Shown: positions 16,771 to 26,934 of the stretch, piece after piece | Position numbering within the stretch: the first letter of the stretch is position 1 | Layout: each line of letters begins with the position of its first letter | Source: an uncultured Clostridium sp. | Lineage (GTDB): Bacteria; Bacillota_A; Clostridia; TANB77; CAG-508 | Assembly: GCA_947244675.1 (NCBI GenBank) | Contig: CAMXLV010000005.1 | Coordinates: 1-37,981 of the forward strand | Reading direction: 5' to 3' | Length of the DNA stretch: 37,981 bases | Notes under the pieces: model-generated | What the model saw: the letters and a program-made list of their open reading frames with translations, nothing else | Told to the model about the DNA's origin: nothing | Databases searched by the model: none | Program-made: the position numbers and the translations under genes

Positions 16771-19204
16771 ATGAAACAAAGACCAATTTTAGTTGCAGTA
16801 ATAGGATATATATTAGGTATATTATGGGGACTATACTTTCAATTTAGTATAGTCCTTTGTTATATCTTATTACTAGCAACCTATTATTTCATAAAATCAT
16901 TTTTTAGATCAAATTTAAAACAAAAATTCAAATTAATATCATTGAAAAGATATAGTCGATATCTAAAATTAATTATCAATCAAAGAGTAGTGTTCATTCT
17001 CATTTTAGCATCTAGTATTTCAAATTTAGTTGTATTACAACAAAATAAGCAATATGCAAATACTTATCAAGAAGGGGAAAAGATAAAAGTAGAAGCAATT
17101 GTAGTTAGTGAAAAAATAGAAAGAAACTATTATAATCAATACAAAGTTAAGATAATTCATGCTAGAAATTTTTATTTGTATATCCAAGTAAATAAAAAAG
17201 AAAAAACATTAAATTATGGTGATACAATAGAATTACAAGGAGAATTTAAGAAACCAAATCTAAGAAGAAATTATAGAGGTTATGACGAAGAAGCTTATTT
17301 TAAGACACAAAAAGTATTAGGAAGAGTAAAGGTAAGTAAGTGGGAAATAAAAAAGAATTTGAAAAATAACACATTTGGAAAAATAGCTAATACTGTAAAA
17401 GTAAAAATAAGAGAAACAATAGAAAACAATTTAGAAGAAGAAAAAGCAGATCTATTGAAAGGGCTTTTATTAGGAGAGACAAAACAAATAGAAGAAGAGG
17501 TAAAAGAAAATTTTCAAATTGCCAATGTATCACATATTTTAGCAATTTCTGGAATGCATATTGGATATATTATGATAGGAATACAAATTCTTTTTAAGAG
17601 GATGATGGGAAAGAAAAAGACGAAAATAATTACCATTATGGTATTAATTTTTTATAGTTTTGTGACAGGATTTTCACCTTCTATTGTAAGAGCTGTTATA
17701 ATGGGAAGTATTGCTTTAGGAGCAGAACTAATATACCGAAAAAGTGATATAGCAAATAATTTAGCAATTTCTTTATTGGGCATTTTGTTATATAATCCTT
17801 TTTTAATTTTAAGTGTGGGTTTACAATTATCTTATTTAGGAACAATAGGGATTATCTTATTTTATCCTATTATTTTAAATAAATTAAAAAAGAAAGAAGA
17901 GAAAGAAAAAACAATACAACAAAAAATAAAGGAAATAGTAGCAATTAGTTTATCTTCTCAAATGGTGATTTTACCAATCACACTTTATCATTTTAATACA
18001 TTAGGAATTTATTTTATTTTTACCAATTTATTGGTAAGTATCATAATTGGTCCAGTTTTGATATTAGGATTTTTTTCTTTGTTTAGTAAAATTGTTTTCA
18101 TACCATTAAAGGTCGGATTAGATTTTTTAATTCTAATTTCTCATTTCAGTCAATTACCATTAGCTAGAATTTATTTGCCAACAATAAGTTTTGGAAGGAT
18201 AGTAGTATATTTTCTTGCTTTGGGAGTATTTATCCAAATTTATCACATATTTCAAGTAAAACCACTATCAGCAACTGCGAAAAGAATAAAAAATTTAAAG
18301 GCACTATTTTATTATGAATGGAAAAAAGGTAAGAAAAGATATAGAAAATATATTTTTATTTTAGCAAGTGTAAGTATAATGATGCTTTTTTGGAGCCATA
18401 AGCCCTTAAAAATCTATTTTGTGGATATAGGGCAGGGAGATAGTACCTTTATGATAACACCACAAAATAAAACGATTTTGATTGATGGAGGAGGAAGTTT
18501 GGAAAATACATTTGATGTGGGGAAAAAAACATTACTACCATATTTGTTAGATAGGGGGTATAATAAAATTGATATCATAATGATTAGTCATTTTGATCAA
18601 GATCATGTAGATGGATTGCTAAGTATTATGAAAGAAATAAAAGTGAAATGTGTGATAATAGGAAAACAATTTGAAAGTTGTGACAATTATGAAAAGTTTA
18701 TAAAAATAGTGAAAGATAAGAATATTAAAGTAGATGTAGTAGAAGCAAGCAAGAGAGTCAAAATAGAAAAAAATTTGTATTTTGATATATTATGGCCAAG
18801 TTCAGATAATGTAATTAGTGAAAATAGTATAAATAATAATTCTCTCGTTTGCAAAATGATATACAAAAATTTTTCTTGCATTTTTACAGGGGATATTGAA
18901 GAAATAGCAGAAAAGGAAATTTTAGAAAAATATAAAGAGACGAATGTATTACAATCTACTATATTAAAAGTAGCTCATCATGGTTCAAAGTCATCCTCAA
19001 CAGAAGAATTTTTAAAGGCAATAAAACCTAAAATAGCCCTTATTGGGGTAGGAAAGAATAATACATTTGGGCATCCGAATACAGATGTGATTTCAAGATT
19101 AGAAAGTTTGCGGAGCTAGAGTTTTTAGAACAGATGAAAATGGTGAAATTATGATAAGAGTGAATGGTAAGGGAAAAATAAAAATTCAAAAATATATAAA
19201 TTGA
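16771..19204 (+). CDS. comEC: DNA-uptake channel ComEC/Rec2, with one CGG +1 shift
   Basis: ComEC is the polytopic membrane channel that takes in single-stranded DNA. The N-terminal region has an OB-like part and many helices, including the conserved ANVSHILAISGMHIGYI. The C-terminal metallo-beta-lactamase-like domain has YFVDIGQGDSTFMIT, ILIDGGGS, ISHFDQDHVDGL and LKVAHHGSKSSS. The frame breaks late, at the in-frame CGG at 19111-19113; dropping its C gives ESLGARVFRTDENGEIMIRVNGKGKIKI and ends at TGA 19202-19204, about 810 residues, a normal ComEC end. Unshifted, the protein stops two codons later, losing only the last 30 residues. Starts with SD AAAGGAGG. Confidence 0.92.
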
Positions 19205-19235
19205 TTTTTAGAAAGCGATCTAGTATCAGAAATTT

Positions 19236-19265
19236 GCATAAATTTAGCAAGCTTTGTAAATACTA
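19236..19265 (+). promoter_or_regulatory. Sigma-F/G-like forespore promoter
   Basis: GCATA (19236-19240), 18 bases, AATACTA (19259-19265). This is close to sigma-G (GMATR-N18-CATAMTA), with one mismatch. It precedes a BofC-like gene, and bofC is forespore-expressed in Bacillus. Confidence 0.45.
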
Positions 19266-19296
19266 CTAAAAATTACAAAAAAGGAGCGTTAAATTT

Positions 19297-19899
19297 ATGA
19301 ATAAATTAATGGTAGTTATGATAGCTATTATAGTAGTAATAGGAGCTATGTTTACAGCAGTTATGATTTTTTCTCCTAAGGAAGAGAAAACGCAGAATAG
19401 TAATATAACTCAAGTAGCAAAGGAGGAAATTTTCGATGATTGTACAGATGAATATGTTGAAATGGAGCATGAAAATACAATAAAAGCCAATACACAAGAA
19501 GAAAAAACATCGCCTAATTGTTCTATGATAACCAAAACTTATTACTCAAAATGTGGACATACAAAAGAAGAATATACGAATTTACCAGGAGATATGGTTA
19601 ATTTAAGAAAAGAAGAGATCGAAGAAAAGTATCCAGAATATAAAGTAGATAGTTTTTCTTCTAATGAAGTAGTACTATCTCAAGAAAAAGAAGCTTCTTG
19701 CCAAGAACATTATAAAGTAAAAGATAAAGATGGACAACTTATCATTTATCAGATATTAGAAGATGGCACTACGAAAGAATTAGAGATAACAGGAATTACA
19801 ACAGAGTATTTACCAGAGACAGATAAAATAAATATGGAAAAAGGAATAGAGATTGTAGGAAAACAGAATTTGAATCAATTAATAGAAGATTATGAATAA
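19297..19899 (+). CDS. Membrane-anchored BofC-like protein
   Basis: This 200-residue protein has one N-terminal membrane helix (MVVMIAIIVVIGAMFTAVMIF) and an exported domain. The core has YYSKCGHTKEEYTNLPGDMVNLRKEEIEEKYPEYKVDSFSSNEVVLSQ and the C-terminal part ends GKQNLNQLIEDYE, resembling BofC-type proteins, forespore-secreted factors that delay SpoIVB signalling to the sigma-K checkpoint. Three further cysteines lie in the exported part and could form disulfides. The forespore-like promoter upstream and a bofA gene elsewhere in the window agree with this. The match is by pattern only. Confidence 0.6.
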   Translation: MNKLMVVMIAIIVVIGAMFTAVMIFSPKEEKTQNSNITQVAKEEIFDDCTDEYVEMEHENTIKANTQEEKTSPNCSMITKTYYSKCGHTKEEYTNLPGDMVNLRKEEIEEKYPEYKVDSFSSNEVVLSQEKEASCQEHYKVKDKDGQLIIYQILEDGTTKELEITGITTEYLPETDKINMEKGIEIVGKQNLNQLIEDYE

Positions 19900-19941
19900 A
19901 ATGTTGTAATAAAAAAGAGACAAGATGTAATAAGCATCTTG

Positions 19942-20535
19942 TCATAATTTTTTTCTTTCTTTTTTATCAACAGTAACTTCTTTTTTTAGGTCTTGCTTAT
20001 CAATAAATCCTTTCTGGTATAAATCTTTTACATACATGATGAAAGAAAAGATAGTAGCAAGTAAAGCAAGGGTATAAAGTCCTAAGTCTAAATGAATCCA
20101 AATACCATTTAGTTCAAATTGTTTTTGTAGAAGAGAAAGGACAATGGCGATATAGAATAACACAGTAGCAAGTTTTCCATACCATCTACTATAAACAACA
20201 ACGTTTTTTCCATAAAGAAAAGAAGCACCACATATCATAACAAATTCTTTAAAAAATACAATTAATAAAATCCAAACAGGGATAATGTCAGAGAATACAA
20301 GAGAGGCTAAGGTTGCTATTTGGGTTAATTTGTCAGCTAAAGGATCCATTAGTTTTCCAAAGTTGGAAACTAAATTGAATTTTCTAGCAATAAAACCATC
20401 AGCAATGTCAGTAAGACCAGATATGGTGAAGAATATAAATGCTAAAAGGTAATTGCCAGTAAAAATGTAAAATATAATAGTTGGTATTAATAAAAGTCGA
20501 ACTACAGTTAAGGCATTAGGTAAATGTTTCAACAT
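19942..20535 (-). CDS. pgsA: CDP-diacylglycerol-glycerol-3-phosphate 3-phosphatidyltransferase
   Basis: PgsA makes phosphatidylglycerol-phosphate from CDP-diacylglycerol and glycerol-3-phosphate in the membrane. This 197-residue protein starts MLKHLPNALTVVRLLLIPTIIF and has the CDP-alcohol phosphotransferase signature D-G-x2-A-R-x8-G-x3-D-x3-D in DIADGFIARKFNLVSNFGKLMDPLAD. Five or six membrane helices are visible. It starts 9 bases after the clpE-type gene and shares its transcript. Confidence 0.95.
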   Translation of the reverse strand: MLKHLPNALTVVRLLLIPTIIFYIFTGNYLLAFIFFTISGLTDIADGFIARKFNLVSNFGKLMDPLADKLTQIATLASLVFSDIIPVWILLIVFFKEFVMICGASFLYGKNVVVYSRWYGKLATVLFYIAIVLSLLQKQFELNGIWIHLDLGLYTLALLATIFSFIMYVKDLYQKGFIDKQDLKKEVTVDKKERKKL

Positions 20536-20544
20536 AATTTTCTC

Positions 20545-22931
20545 CTATTTTATTTCAAATTCTAGTTTATCATTTTTTAAATCAATTATTACAGTTTTTC
20601 CATCAGTTAAGGTATTTCTTAGAATCATTTCAGAAAGTTCATCATCAACATATTTTTGAATAGCTCTTCTTAGTGGTCTAGCTCCAAATTTTACGTCAGT
20701 TCCTTTTTCTAAAATGAAGTTTTTGGCTTTAGTACTGATTTGTATTTTTATGTCTTTTTCGTTTAAAGCAGAAATGGTGTCTTTTAACATTAAGTCAACA
20801 ATTTGTAATAATTGTTTTTGATTTAAGCTGTCAAAGGCTACAATTTCATCAATTCTGTTTAAAAATTCTGGACGAAAAACGTCTTTTAAACTATCTAGTA
20901 CTTTATTTTTATTAATAGTTTCCCCACCAAATCCAATGGAGTTGTTGTTTAAGTTAGAACCAGCATTTGATGTCATAATGATAATAGTATTGGAAAAGTT
21001 GACAGTGTTTCCTTGACTATCAGTTAATTTTCCATCATCTAATACTTGAAGTAAGATGTTAAAAACGTCTGGATGGGCTTTTTCAATTTCATCTAATAAA
21101 ATGATAGAGTAAGGTTTCCTTTTTACTTTATCAGTTAATTGCCCAGCATCGTCATAACCTACATAACCTGGAGGTGCACCAATTAGTTTAGAGGTAGAAT
21201 GTCCTTCCATATACTCAGACATATCAATTCTAATAATAGAATCTTCACTTCCAAACATTTCAAAAGCAAGTGATTTGGCAAGTTCTGTTTTACCAACTCC
21301 AGTAGGTCCAACGAAGATAAAAGATGGTGGTCTTTTGGTACTTTGAAGACCAGCACGATTTCTACGAATGGCTCTTGCAACACTGCTAACAGCTTCTTCT
21401 TGCGCAATAATTCGTTTATGAAGGTTGGTTTCTAAGTTTAGCAATTTTTGGGTTTCTGCTTCTGTTATTTTTTTTACTGGTATTTTTGTCCAACTTTCAA
21501 TAACGTTAGCGATATCTTGAAGTGTAAGTTGTTTTAATTTCATTTTACTATTTAGTTTATCAATTTCTTCAATTAATTGACATTCACGTGTTTTTAGATC
21601 AGCAGCTCTTTGGTAGTCTTCTGTTGAATCAGCAGCGATGACTTCTTCCTTTTCTGCTTGTACAGAAGATAATTCTTGTTTTAACATTTCTAGTTTGTAT
21701 AGTTCTTTGTTTTCTAAATTGATTCTTGAACATGCTTCATCTAAGATGTCAATAGCTTTGTCTGGTAAGAATCTGTCATGTATGTATTTTTCTGACATGA
21801 TAACGACTTGACGAATGACATCAGATGAAATTTTTACTTTGTGGTATTCTTCATAATATTTTTTGATTCCTTCTAAAATGCCAATAGAATCATCAATGTT
21901 TGGTTCTTCGACTAATACTTGTTGAAATCTTCTTTCTAAAGCAGAGTCTTTTTCAATGTATTTTCGATATTCTTTTAGGGTTGTGGTACCAATTAATTGG
22001 ATTTCGCCATTTGATAAGGCTGGTTTTAAAATGTTGGCTGCATTCATAGAGTGTTCTCCATCACCAGCACCAATGATGTTATGGATTTCATCAATGACTA
22101 AAATGATGTTTCCATATTCTTTGCATTCATCAATAATTCCTTTCATTCTGGATTCAAATTGTCCTCTAAATTGGGTACCAGCAATAACAGAGGTCATATC
22201 TAATAAGTAAACTTCTTTGTTTAAAAGCTTGGCAGGGACGTTTTGGTTAGCAATTTTGATAGCTAATCCTTGAGCAATTGCAGTTTTACCAACACCAGGT
22301 TCTCCAATAAGACAAGGATTGTTTTTAGAACGTCTATTTAAGATTTGGACAATTCTTTGAATTTCTTTGTCTCTTCCAACTACAATATCAATTTGGTTGT
22401 TTTTTGCCTTGAAAGTTAGGTTCGTTCCATATGTGTCTAAAAATTTTTTCTTTTTGTTTTGCTTTGTTGTTTTCTTTTTTTCTACTTTTACTTTTTTTCT
22501 ACTATTGCTAGCTTCTTCTGGTTCTTCTTTGTTCTTGCTACTATTTCCATTATGAAACATATTAGAGAAGATGGAACCGAAGGGGAATAGCTGCTCCAGC
22601 AATTTTGGGAGTGTTTTCATCACCGATCTACATCTTGATTTTCAAAAGTAATGGCACCTTCCATATTTTCGATGTCTTCTAAGTTGATGTTTTCAGCTAA
22701 GTCCTTAAAGATGCTTTCAAATTGTTTTGTCATGTCTGATAAATTGACTTTGTCTTTGGATAAGATGTCATTTTGCTTGGCTAAGACTTCGTTTGGATTG
22801 ATTCCTTTTTTCTTAGCACAGTCATAACAATATCCTTCCAAGGCTTCTTTTCCATTTTTTATTTTTTTATAAAAAAGTATAGCTGGGTTTTCATTGCATT
22901 CTGAACATAACATATATTTTTTATTCCTCAT
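20545..22931 (-). CDS. clpE: ClpE-type AAA+ unfoldase with N-terminal zinc finger, joined by two CGG +1 shifts
   Basis: At first sight there are two genes: a zinc-finger protein (22931-22620) and a Clp ATPase (22623-20545). The first ends DVD-CGG-TGA, with CGG at 22625-22623. Skipping its C gives GDENTPKIAGAAIPL, an open stretch up to a second in-frame CGG at 22579-22577. Skipping that C enters the Clp frame exactly at GSIFSNMF. The result is one protein of about 794 residues: zinc finger CSEC...CYDC (residues 9-37), linker, AAA1 (GEPGVGKT, VIDEIHNIIGAG), a coiled UVR-like middle region, AAA2 (GPTGVGKTELAKSLA, LLDEIEKAHPDVFN) and ClpC-type C-domain. Zinc finger plus two AAA modules is the ClpE layout, which unfolds proteins for ClpP. 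The alternative reading is two separate genes with a GTG start at 22623. Confidence 0.85.
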
Positions 22932-23027
22932 TTCTATCTAAATTTAATCTAGTATATCATAACGCAAAATTACGAAATAGTCAACTAAAATTTGAGGTAG
23001 AAACCAAAAGTTGAATTTTGACAAAAT

Positions 23028-23056
23028 TTGCAAAAATTATGTAAATATGATATAAT
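23028..23056 (+). promoter_or_regulatory. Promoter of hairpin gene 1
   Basis: TTGCAA (23028-23033), 17 bases, TATAAT (23051-23056). The 19 bases up to and including the -10 (TATGTAAATATGATATAAT) recur exactly before the second hairpin gene at 35802-35820. Confidence 0.7.
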
Positions 23057-23161
23057 GAACTTGTCGTAAATTATAACTGTACATTGACAAACAGGCATAT
23101 TGCCTTATAAAAGCTTATTGCTTGTTTTTTAGTGTACATCAAAAAAGAAAAGGAGAAAAAC

Positions 23162-23731
23162 ATGAAAGAATTTCGGTTTGTATGCAAAAAGAAAGATGGA
23201 GAAGTAACAATTAAAGGACGGATGAAAAAAGCCGTCTATGAAAAGGAAGCTTGGAAGCTCTTAGAGCACAAGCTCGAGTTTTTAACCACTGATGAAAAAA
23301 TGTCTTTTCTTATGGATGTAAAAGATACATTCATAGGAAAAGAAGGAAGATATATAGAAGAGAAAATGAGAGTAGATGCAAATCTCTTCTATAAAAATCC
23401 TGGGCGGTGCATAGGCACTGTTAAAAGAAACTTAGAAAAAAGAATAAAAGTGGATGTCCGCAGTGTTGCGGACACGCTTTTAAAAACAAGATTCGGAGGA
23501 AATTTATCAGCTACTTTGGTAGATGATGAATTTCCAATTGATCTTGAATCCATATTGGATTCAAGGTTTGAAAAGAAGGTACTAAAAGATTTTTCTGCCA
23601 CACATCTTGGTGGCAGAATGAAAGTAAGAGCAGGAGAATTGAAAAGGTATTCGTTGTCTAATGAAAACTCCTGTATTCAAAAGGTGTTTCGTTATGCCAT
23701 TTTAAAACATGGGGGGAGTAAAATAGCATAA
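23162..23731 (+). CDS. Unknown hairpin-filled gene 1, with three in-frame CGG
   Basis: A 189-residue protein starting MKEFRFVCKKKDGEVTIKG; the ATG at 23162 follows AAGGAG, and a GTG at 23132 is an unlikely alternative. The protein is basic, with no membrane part and no recognised domain. The DNA is unusual: perfect inverted repeats are spread through the reading frame (11 bp 23353-23363/23383-23393; 7 bp 23456-23462/23467-23473; 9 bp 23543-23551/23557-23565; 9 bp 23593-23601/23610-23618; shorter ones near 23217 and 23405). The leader and the sequence after the stop are also folded. It has three in-frame CGG (23174, 23219, 23405); a +1 shift at the first would stop at 23205. It may be a coding gene with structured mRNA, or a large structured RNA whose open frame is incidental, but the SD and long frame favour coding. 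Confidence 0.55.
   Translation: MKEFRFVCKKKDGEVTIKGRMKKAVYEKEAWKLLEHKLEFLTTDEKMSFLMDVKDTFIGKEGRYIEEKMRVDANLFYKNPGRCIGTVKRNLEKRIKVDVRSVADTLLKTRFGGNLSATLVDDEFPIDLESILDSRFEKKVLKDFSATHLGGRMKVRAGELKRYSLSNENSCIQKVFRYAILKHGGSKIA
23213..23618 (+). repeat. Series of perfect hairpins inside hairpin gene 1
   Basis: At least six separate inverted repeats with short loops follow one another across about 400 bases. The strongest are 9-11 bp without mismatch. They are dissimilar in sequence, so they are not copies of one repeat. Confidence 0.8.
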
Positions 23732-23762
23732 CGACAAGCTAATAAGCTTTTGTCAGACCAAG

Positions 23763-23794
23763 AAGGCAGTTTCTATCAGGGAAGCTGTCTTTTT
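23763..23794 (+). terminator. Terminator of hairpin gene 1
   Basis: AAGGCAG with CTGTCTT, plus inner TTC/GAA pairing, is followed by T5. A further hairpin (GACAAGCT/AGC..TTGTC, 23733-23754) lies just before it. Confidence 0.65.
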
Positions 23795-23845
23795 GGCTGA
23801 GAATAATTTGGGCAATGCCTTTTTAAAAGTAGAAACAAAAAAACA

Positions 23846-23874
23846 TTGATAAAACAAATAAAAAATGATATAAT
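23846..23874 (+). promoter_or_regulatory. Sigma-A promoter
   Basis: TTGATA (23846-23851), 17 bases, TATAAT (23869-23874), before the gene at 23902. Confidence 0.75.
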
Positions 23875-23901
23875 CATAAAAAATGAAAAAAGAGGGAAAA
23901 A

Positions 23902-24759
23902 ATGAAAGTAACATTAGCGGAAGAAAAAGTATTTAATAAAAAGCAAATAGCTATTTATATAACAATAATTGTAATATGCATAATATCAATTATCATAGCT
24001 TTTTATGTACAATTTTATGCTAGAATTGATTTTAAAAGAATGATAGGAATTGAAACGAAAACAGAATTTGGAACAAAATCACAAGAACAGATTGAAATGT
24101 TAAAAGAAGAATTTGAGCAAATTTTTACGAATGGAATAGAAGAGAGTGAAGATCAAACAAGCAAGAAGAAAGAGCCACACAAAGCATTAGTATATACCAA
24201 AACCGAAAGAAGAGAAAGTAAATTAAACAATTATGAGATAGATGTTCATATACCATATATTAATATAGATAGTCCTATTATAGAAAAATACAATCAAGAA
24301 ATTCAGAGTTTCGAGCAAAAAGCAAATAGTGTAATAGAAAAGCAGGGGAAAAATACTATTTATACAGTTGAATATGTAGCAAATGTGCAAAAAGGTATTT
24401 TATCTTTAATAATTCGTTCTAACTTAAAAGAAGGAAATAACGCACAAAGAGTAATTGTTGAAACCTTTAATTACGATTTAAGAAATAACAAAGAAATCAG
24501 CTTAGAAGAAATTTTAAGAATTGAAAATTTAGATAAAGAGCAAACTATGCAAAAAATCAAAAACGAAATTGCTTTAGAACAAAAAAAAGTAGAGGATTTA
24601 AAAAATTTAGGTTATACCATTTATAGTAGAGAAGTAGAAAGCAATTTATATAAAATAGAAAATACAAAAATCTTTTATGTAACAAATAATACTTTATATA
24701 TTATTTATCCTTATGGAAATGAAACTTTCACAAGTGAAATGGACGTTATTGTAATATAA
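23902..24759 (+). CDS. Membrane-anchored protein with possible PdaC/RsiV-like (DUF4163) exported domain
   Basis: This 285-residue protein has one N-terminal membrane helix (IAIYITIIVICIISIIIAFYVQF) and a large exported part. The segment NYEIDVHIPYINIDSPIIEKYNQEIQSFEQKAN followed by YTVEYVANVQKGILSLIIRS and VETFNYDLRNNKEISLEEIL resembles the DUF4163/DUF3298 pair of RsiV and PdaC-type proteins, which bind or modify the cell wall or lysozyme. No catalytic motif is seen. SD AGAGGG lies before the start. It stands alone between its promoter and a strong terminator. Confidence 0.6.
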   Translation: MKVTLAEEKVFNKKQIAIYITIIVICIISIIIAFYVQFYARIDFKRMIGIETKTEFGTKSQEQIEMLKEEFEQIFTNGIEESEDQTSKKKEPHKALVYTKTERRESKLNNYEIDVHIPYINIDSPIIEKYNQEIQSFEQKANSVIEKQGKNTIYTVEYVANVQKGILSLIIRSNLKEGNNAQRVIVETFNYDLRNNKEISLEEILRIENLDKEQTMQKIKNEIALEQKKVEDLKNLGYTIYSREVESNLYKIENTKIFYVTNNTLYIIYPYGNETFTSEMDVIVI

Positions 24760-24796
24760 AGACAAAATTGTACAAGAGGGAATATTAGCCTACAAT

Positions 24797-24830
24797 AAAA
24801 AGAGAAGCTTTTAATACAGCTTCTCTTTTT
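24797..24830 (+). terminator. Terminator
   Basis: AAAAGAGAAGCT and AGCTTCTCTTTT form a perfect stem around TTTAATAC. Confidence 0.85.
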
Positions 24831-24852
24831 GAAAATAAAAGGGGATGTTTTT

Positions 24853-24876
24853 AATTTTTTAGTCATCACTGACTAT
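24853..24876 (-). terminator. Terminator of htrA
   Basis: On the minus strand TAGTCA-GTGA-TGACTA is followed by A/T-rich sequence with a T-run in RNA sense. The rest of 24877-24939 shows nothing. Confidence 0.45.
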
Positions 24877-24939
24877 GCTTACATTTTAACAATGAAATTT
24901 GTCCATTGTGTGAACGATAAGTGAAGAATCAAGTAAAAG

Positions 24940-26214
24940 CTATGGTTGTTCTCCTAAAATAATAGTTAATTCTTTTTCTTGTCCATCACGATTGACTTTA
25001 ATTTTCATTTCATCACCAATTTGATGTGAATTTTTTATTTCATTTAATTCGTCCATTTTGGTGATTTTTTTACCATCTGCTTCAATAATAACATCACCAA
25101 TTCTAATACCTGCTTTTTCACCAGCAGAGAAATCATCAACTGATTTTACATAAATTCCAACAACTAATTTATTAGCTTTTGCAGTATTTTCTGTTAGATC
25201 CATACCAGAAATTCCAATATAAGGTCTTTTTACTTTGCTATATTGCATTAATTGAGAAGTAATATCAGTGGTTGCATTAATTGGAATTGCAAATCCCATT
25301 CCTTCAATTCCTGTTCCAGATAGTTTTAAGGTGTTAATACCAACAACTTTTCCTTCACTATTGACTAAAGCACCACCACTATTACCAGAATTGATGGCAG
25401 CATCTGTTTGGATTAATGTGAAATTTTTTCCATCAGAATCAGTAACTTCTCGATTTACTGCACTAATAACACCACAAGTAATACTACTTTGCATTCCTAA
25501 TGGGTTACCAACAGCCATGGCAAATTCACCAACTTTGATGTTGTCAGAATCAGCAAATTCTGCCTTAGATAGGTCTGATTTTTCGATTTTGATAACAGCT
25601 AAGTCGGTTTGTTCATCAGTTCCTATAATTTTTGCTTCATATTCGGTTTCATCATTAAATAATGTGACTGTTACTTTGGTTGCTTCTGATACTTCATAGT
25701 AAGATTCAGAAGAAGAGGTTGCAACGATATGATTGTTTGTTAATATATAACCATCATCACTAATGATAATACCAGAACCACTAGCTCTGCCAGTAGTGCT
25801 TCCAGTTTGTTTGCCAAAGATAGAAAATGGTGAGTTGACACTATATTCTACTGTAATTCCTACAATGGATGGTAAAATTTTGTTAGCGGCATAAACTGCT
25901 GTATCAGAATAGTTTGAAAGCGATGTTTGGCTTACATATCCTGTATTTTGAGAAGTAGTAGAATGGTTACCACTAAAAGATGTGTTTTGGTTTACTTGCA
26001 ATATTTTAGAACGAATAGAAGGAACACCAAAACAGGTTCCTAAGACAACGGAACAACCTACCACACCACTAAAAAAAGGTAGTAAAACACTTTTTCCAAA
26101 TCCAGATTTTACTTTTTTAGTTGGTTCATTGTTATATACTGATTTGTATGTATTAGGGTTTTGAACCGTTTTAAAGTTTTGTACTTTTTCTTCTTTTTTT
26201 TCATTTTCTTCCAT
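24940..26214 (-). CDS. HtrA/DegP-type membrane serine protease
   Basis: HtrA proteases degrade or refold damaged exported proteins. This 424-residue protein has a charged cytoplasmic N-terminus, one membrane helix near residues 42-65 (VLLPFFSGVVGCSVVLGTCFGV), a trypsin-like domain with His in ILTNNHIV, Asp in DEQTDLAVIKI and Ser in INSGNSGGAL, and a C-terminal PDZ domain (GISGMDLTENTAKA...AGIRIGDVIIEADGKKI). Length and order are normal. It is a single minus-strand gene with SD AGGAGG. No CGG is in frame. Confidence 0.95.
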   Translation of the reverse strand: MEENEKKEEKVQNFKTVQNPNTYKSVYNNEPTKKVKSGFGKSVLLPFFSGVVGCSVVLGTCFGVPSIRSKILQVNQNTSFSGNHSTTSQNTGYVSQTSLSNYSDTAVYAANKILPSIVGITVEYSVNSPFSIFGKQTGSTTGRASGSGIIISDDGYILTNNHIVATSSSESYYEVSEATKVTVTLFNDETEYEAKIIGTDEQTDLAVIKIEKSDLSKAEFADSDNIKVGEFAMAVGNPLGMQSSITCGVISAVNREVTDSDGKNFTLIQTDAAINSGNSGGALVNSEGKVVGINTLKLSGTGIEGMGFAIPINATTDITSQLMQYSKVKRPYIGISGMDLTENTAKANKLVVGIYVKSVDDFSAGEKAGIRIGDVIIEADGKKITKMDELNEIKNSHQIGDEMKIKVNRDGQEKELTIILGEQP

Positions 26215-26379
26215 TTTGTTTAAACCTCCTAAAATAAAAACTATTAATATAATAACCTATTATGCTAATATAATACAAGAGATTTGTGAAATTTGTGTGA
26301 AAAAAGTTTGCCTTTGTATTGAAAATATATGGATAAAAATATATAATGTAAAAAAATAAAAAAGTAAGGAATGATAAAT

Positions 26380-26887
26380 ATGAAAAAGATAAAAAATAGA
26401 ACAAAAGGAATTACGTTAATTAGTTTAGCAATTACTATTATTATTTTGCTAATTTTAGCAGGAATTAGTATTTATAGTGGTAAAGGAGTTATTCAAAAAG
26501 CAAAATTAGAGGAATTAAAAACCAATATGCTTTTAATCCAAGCAAAAGCAAAAGAATATGTAGAAGAAGTAAATTTTAGGATGGGAATTGGAACAGAAGA
26601 AGAAAAGATAGAAAGAAGAGATACAGCAAGGCAAGAAATTTATGTAGAGTCAGAAAAATTGGAAAAAGCACGGAAGTGTTCCAACACAATTTCAGATAGA
26701 AGAATCAGAAAAAGATGCTTGTTATTATTTAACACAGGAGACAAAAGAAAAATGGGGATTACCAAAGTTAGAAAATGAAGGTCAATATTTAATTAAATTT
26801 GATGAAGTAAATGCAAAAGTAGAAGTATATCATCAAGAGGGATATGAAGGAAAATATTCATTAACACAAATTGATGAATTGGAATAA
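26380..26887 (+). CDS. Type IV pilin-like protein, with one CGG +1 shift
   Basis: A secreted pseudopilin-like protein of about 168 residues. The N-terminus KNRTKGITLISLAITIIILLILAGISI has the prepilin cleavage signature (cut after the Gly) followed by the hydrophobic assembly helix. The ATG at 26380 follows AAGGA. The frame breaks at the in-frame CGG at 26671-26673; dropping the C gives KAGSVPTQFQIEESEKDACYYLTQETKEKWGLPKLENEGQYLIKFDEVNAKVEVYHQEGYEG to TAA at 26887, without any stop. The downstream part looks like protein, and CYYLTQETKEKWGL recurs in clostridial proteins of this type as far as I can judge. It may work with the DNA-uptake system (comEC in this window), which is inference. Confidence 0.75.
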
Positions 26888-26934
26888 AATTAAAAAAAGG
26901 TATAAACAGAATAAAAAATTAAGAAGGAAGAAAA

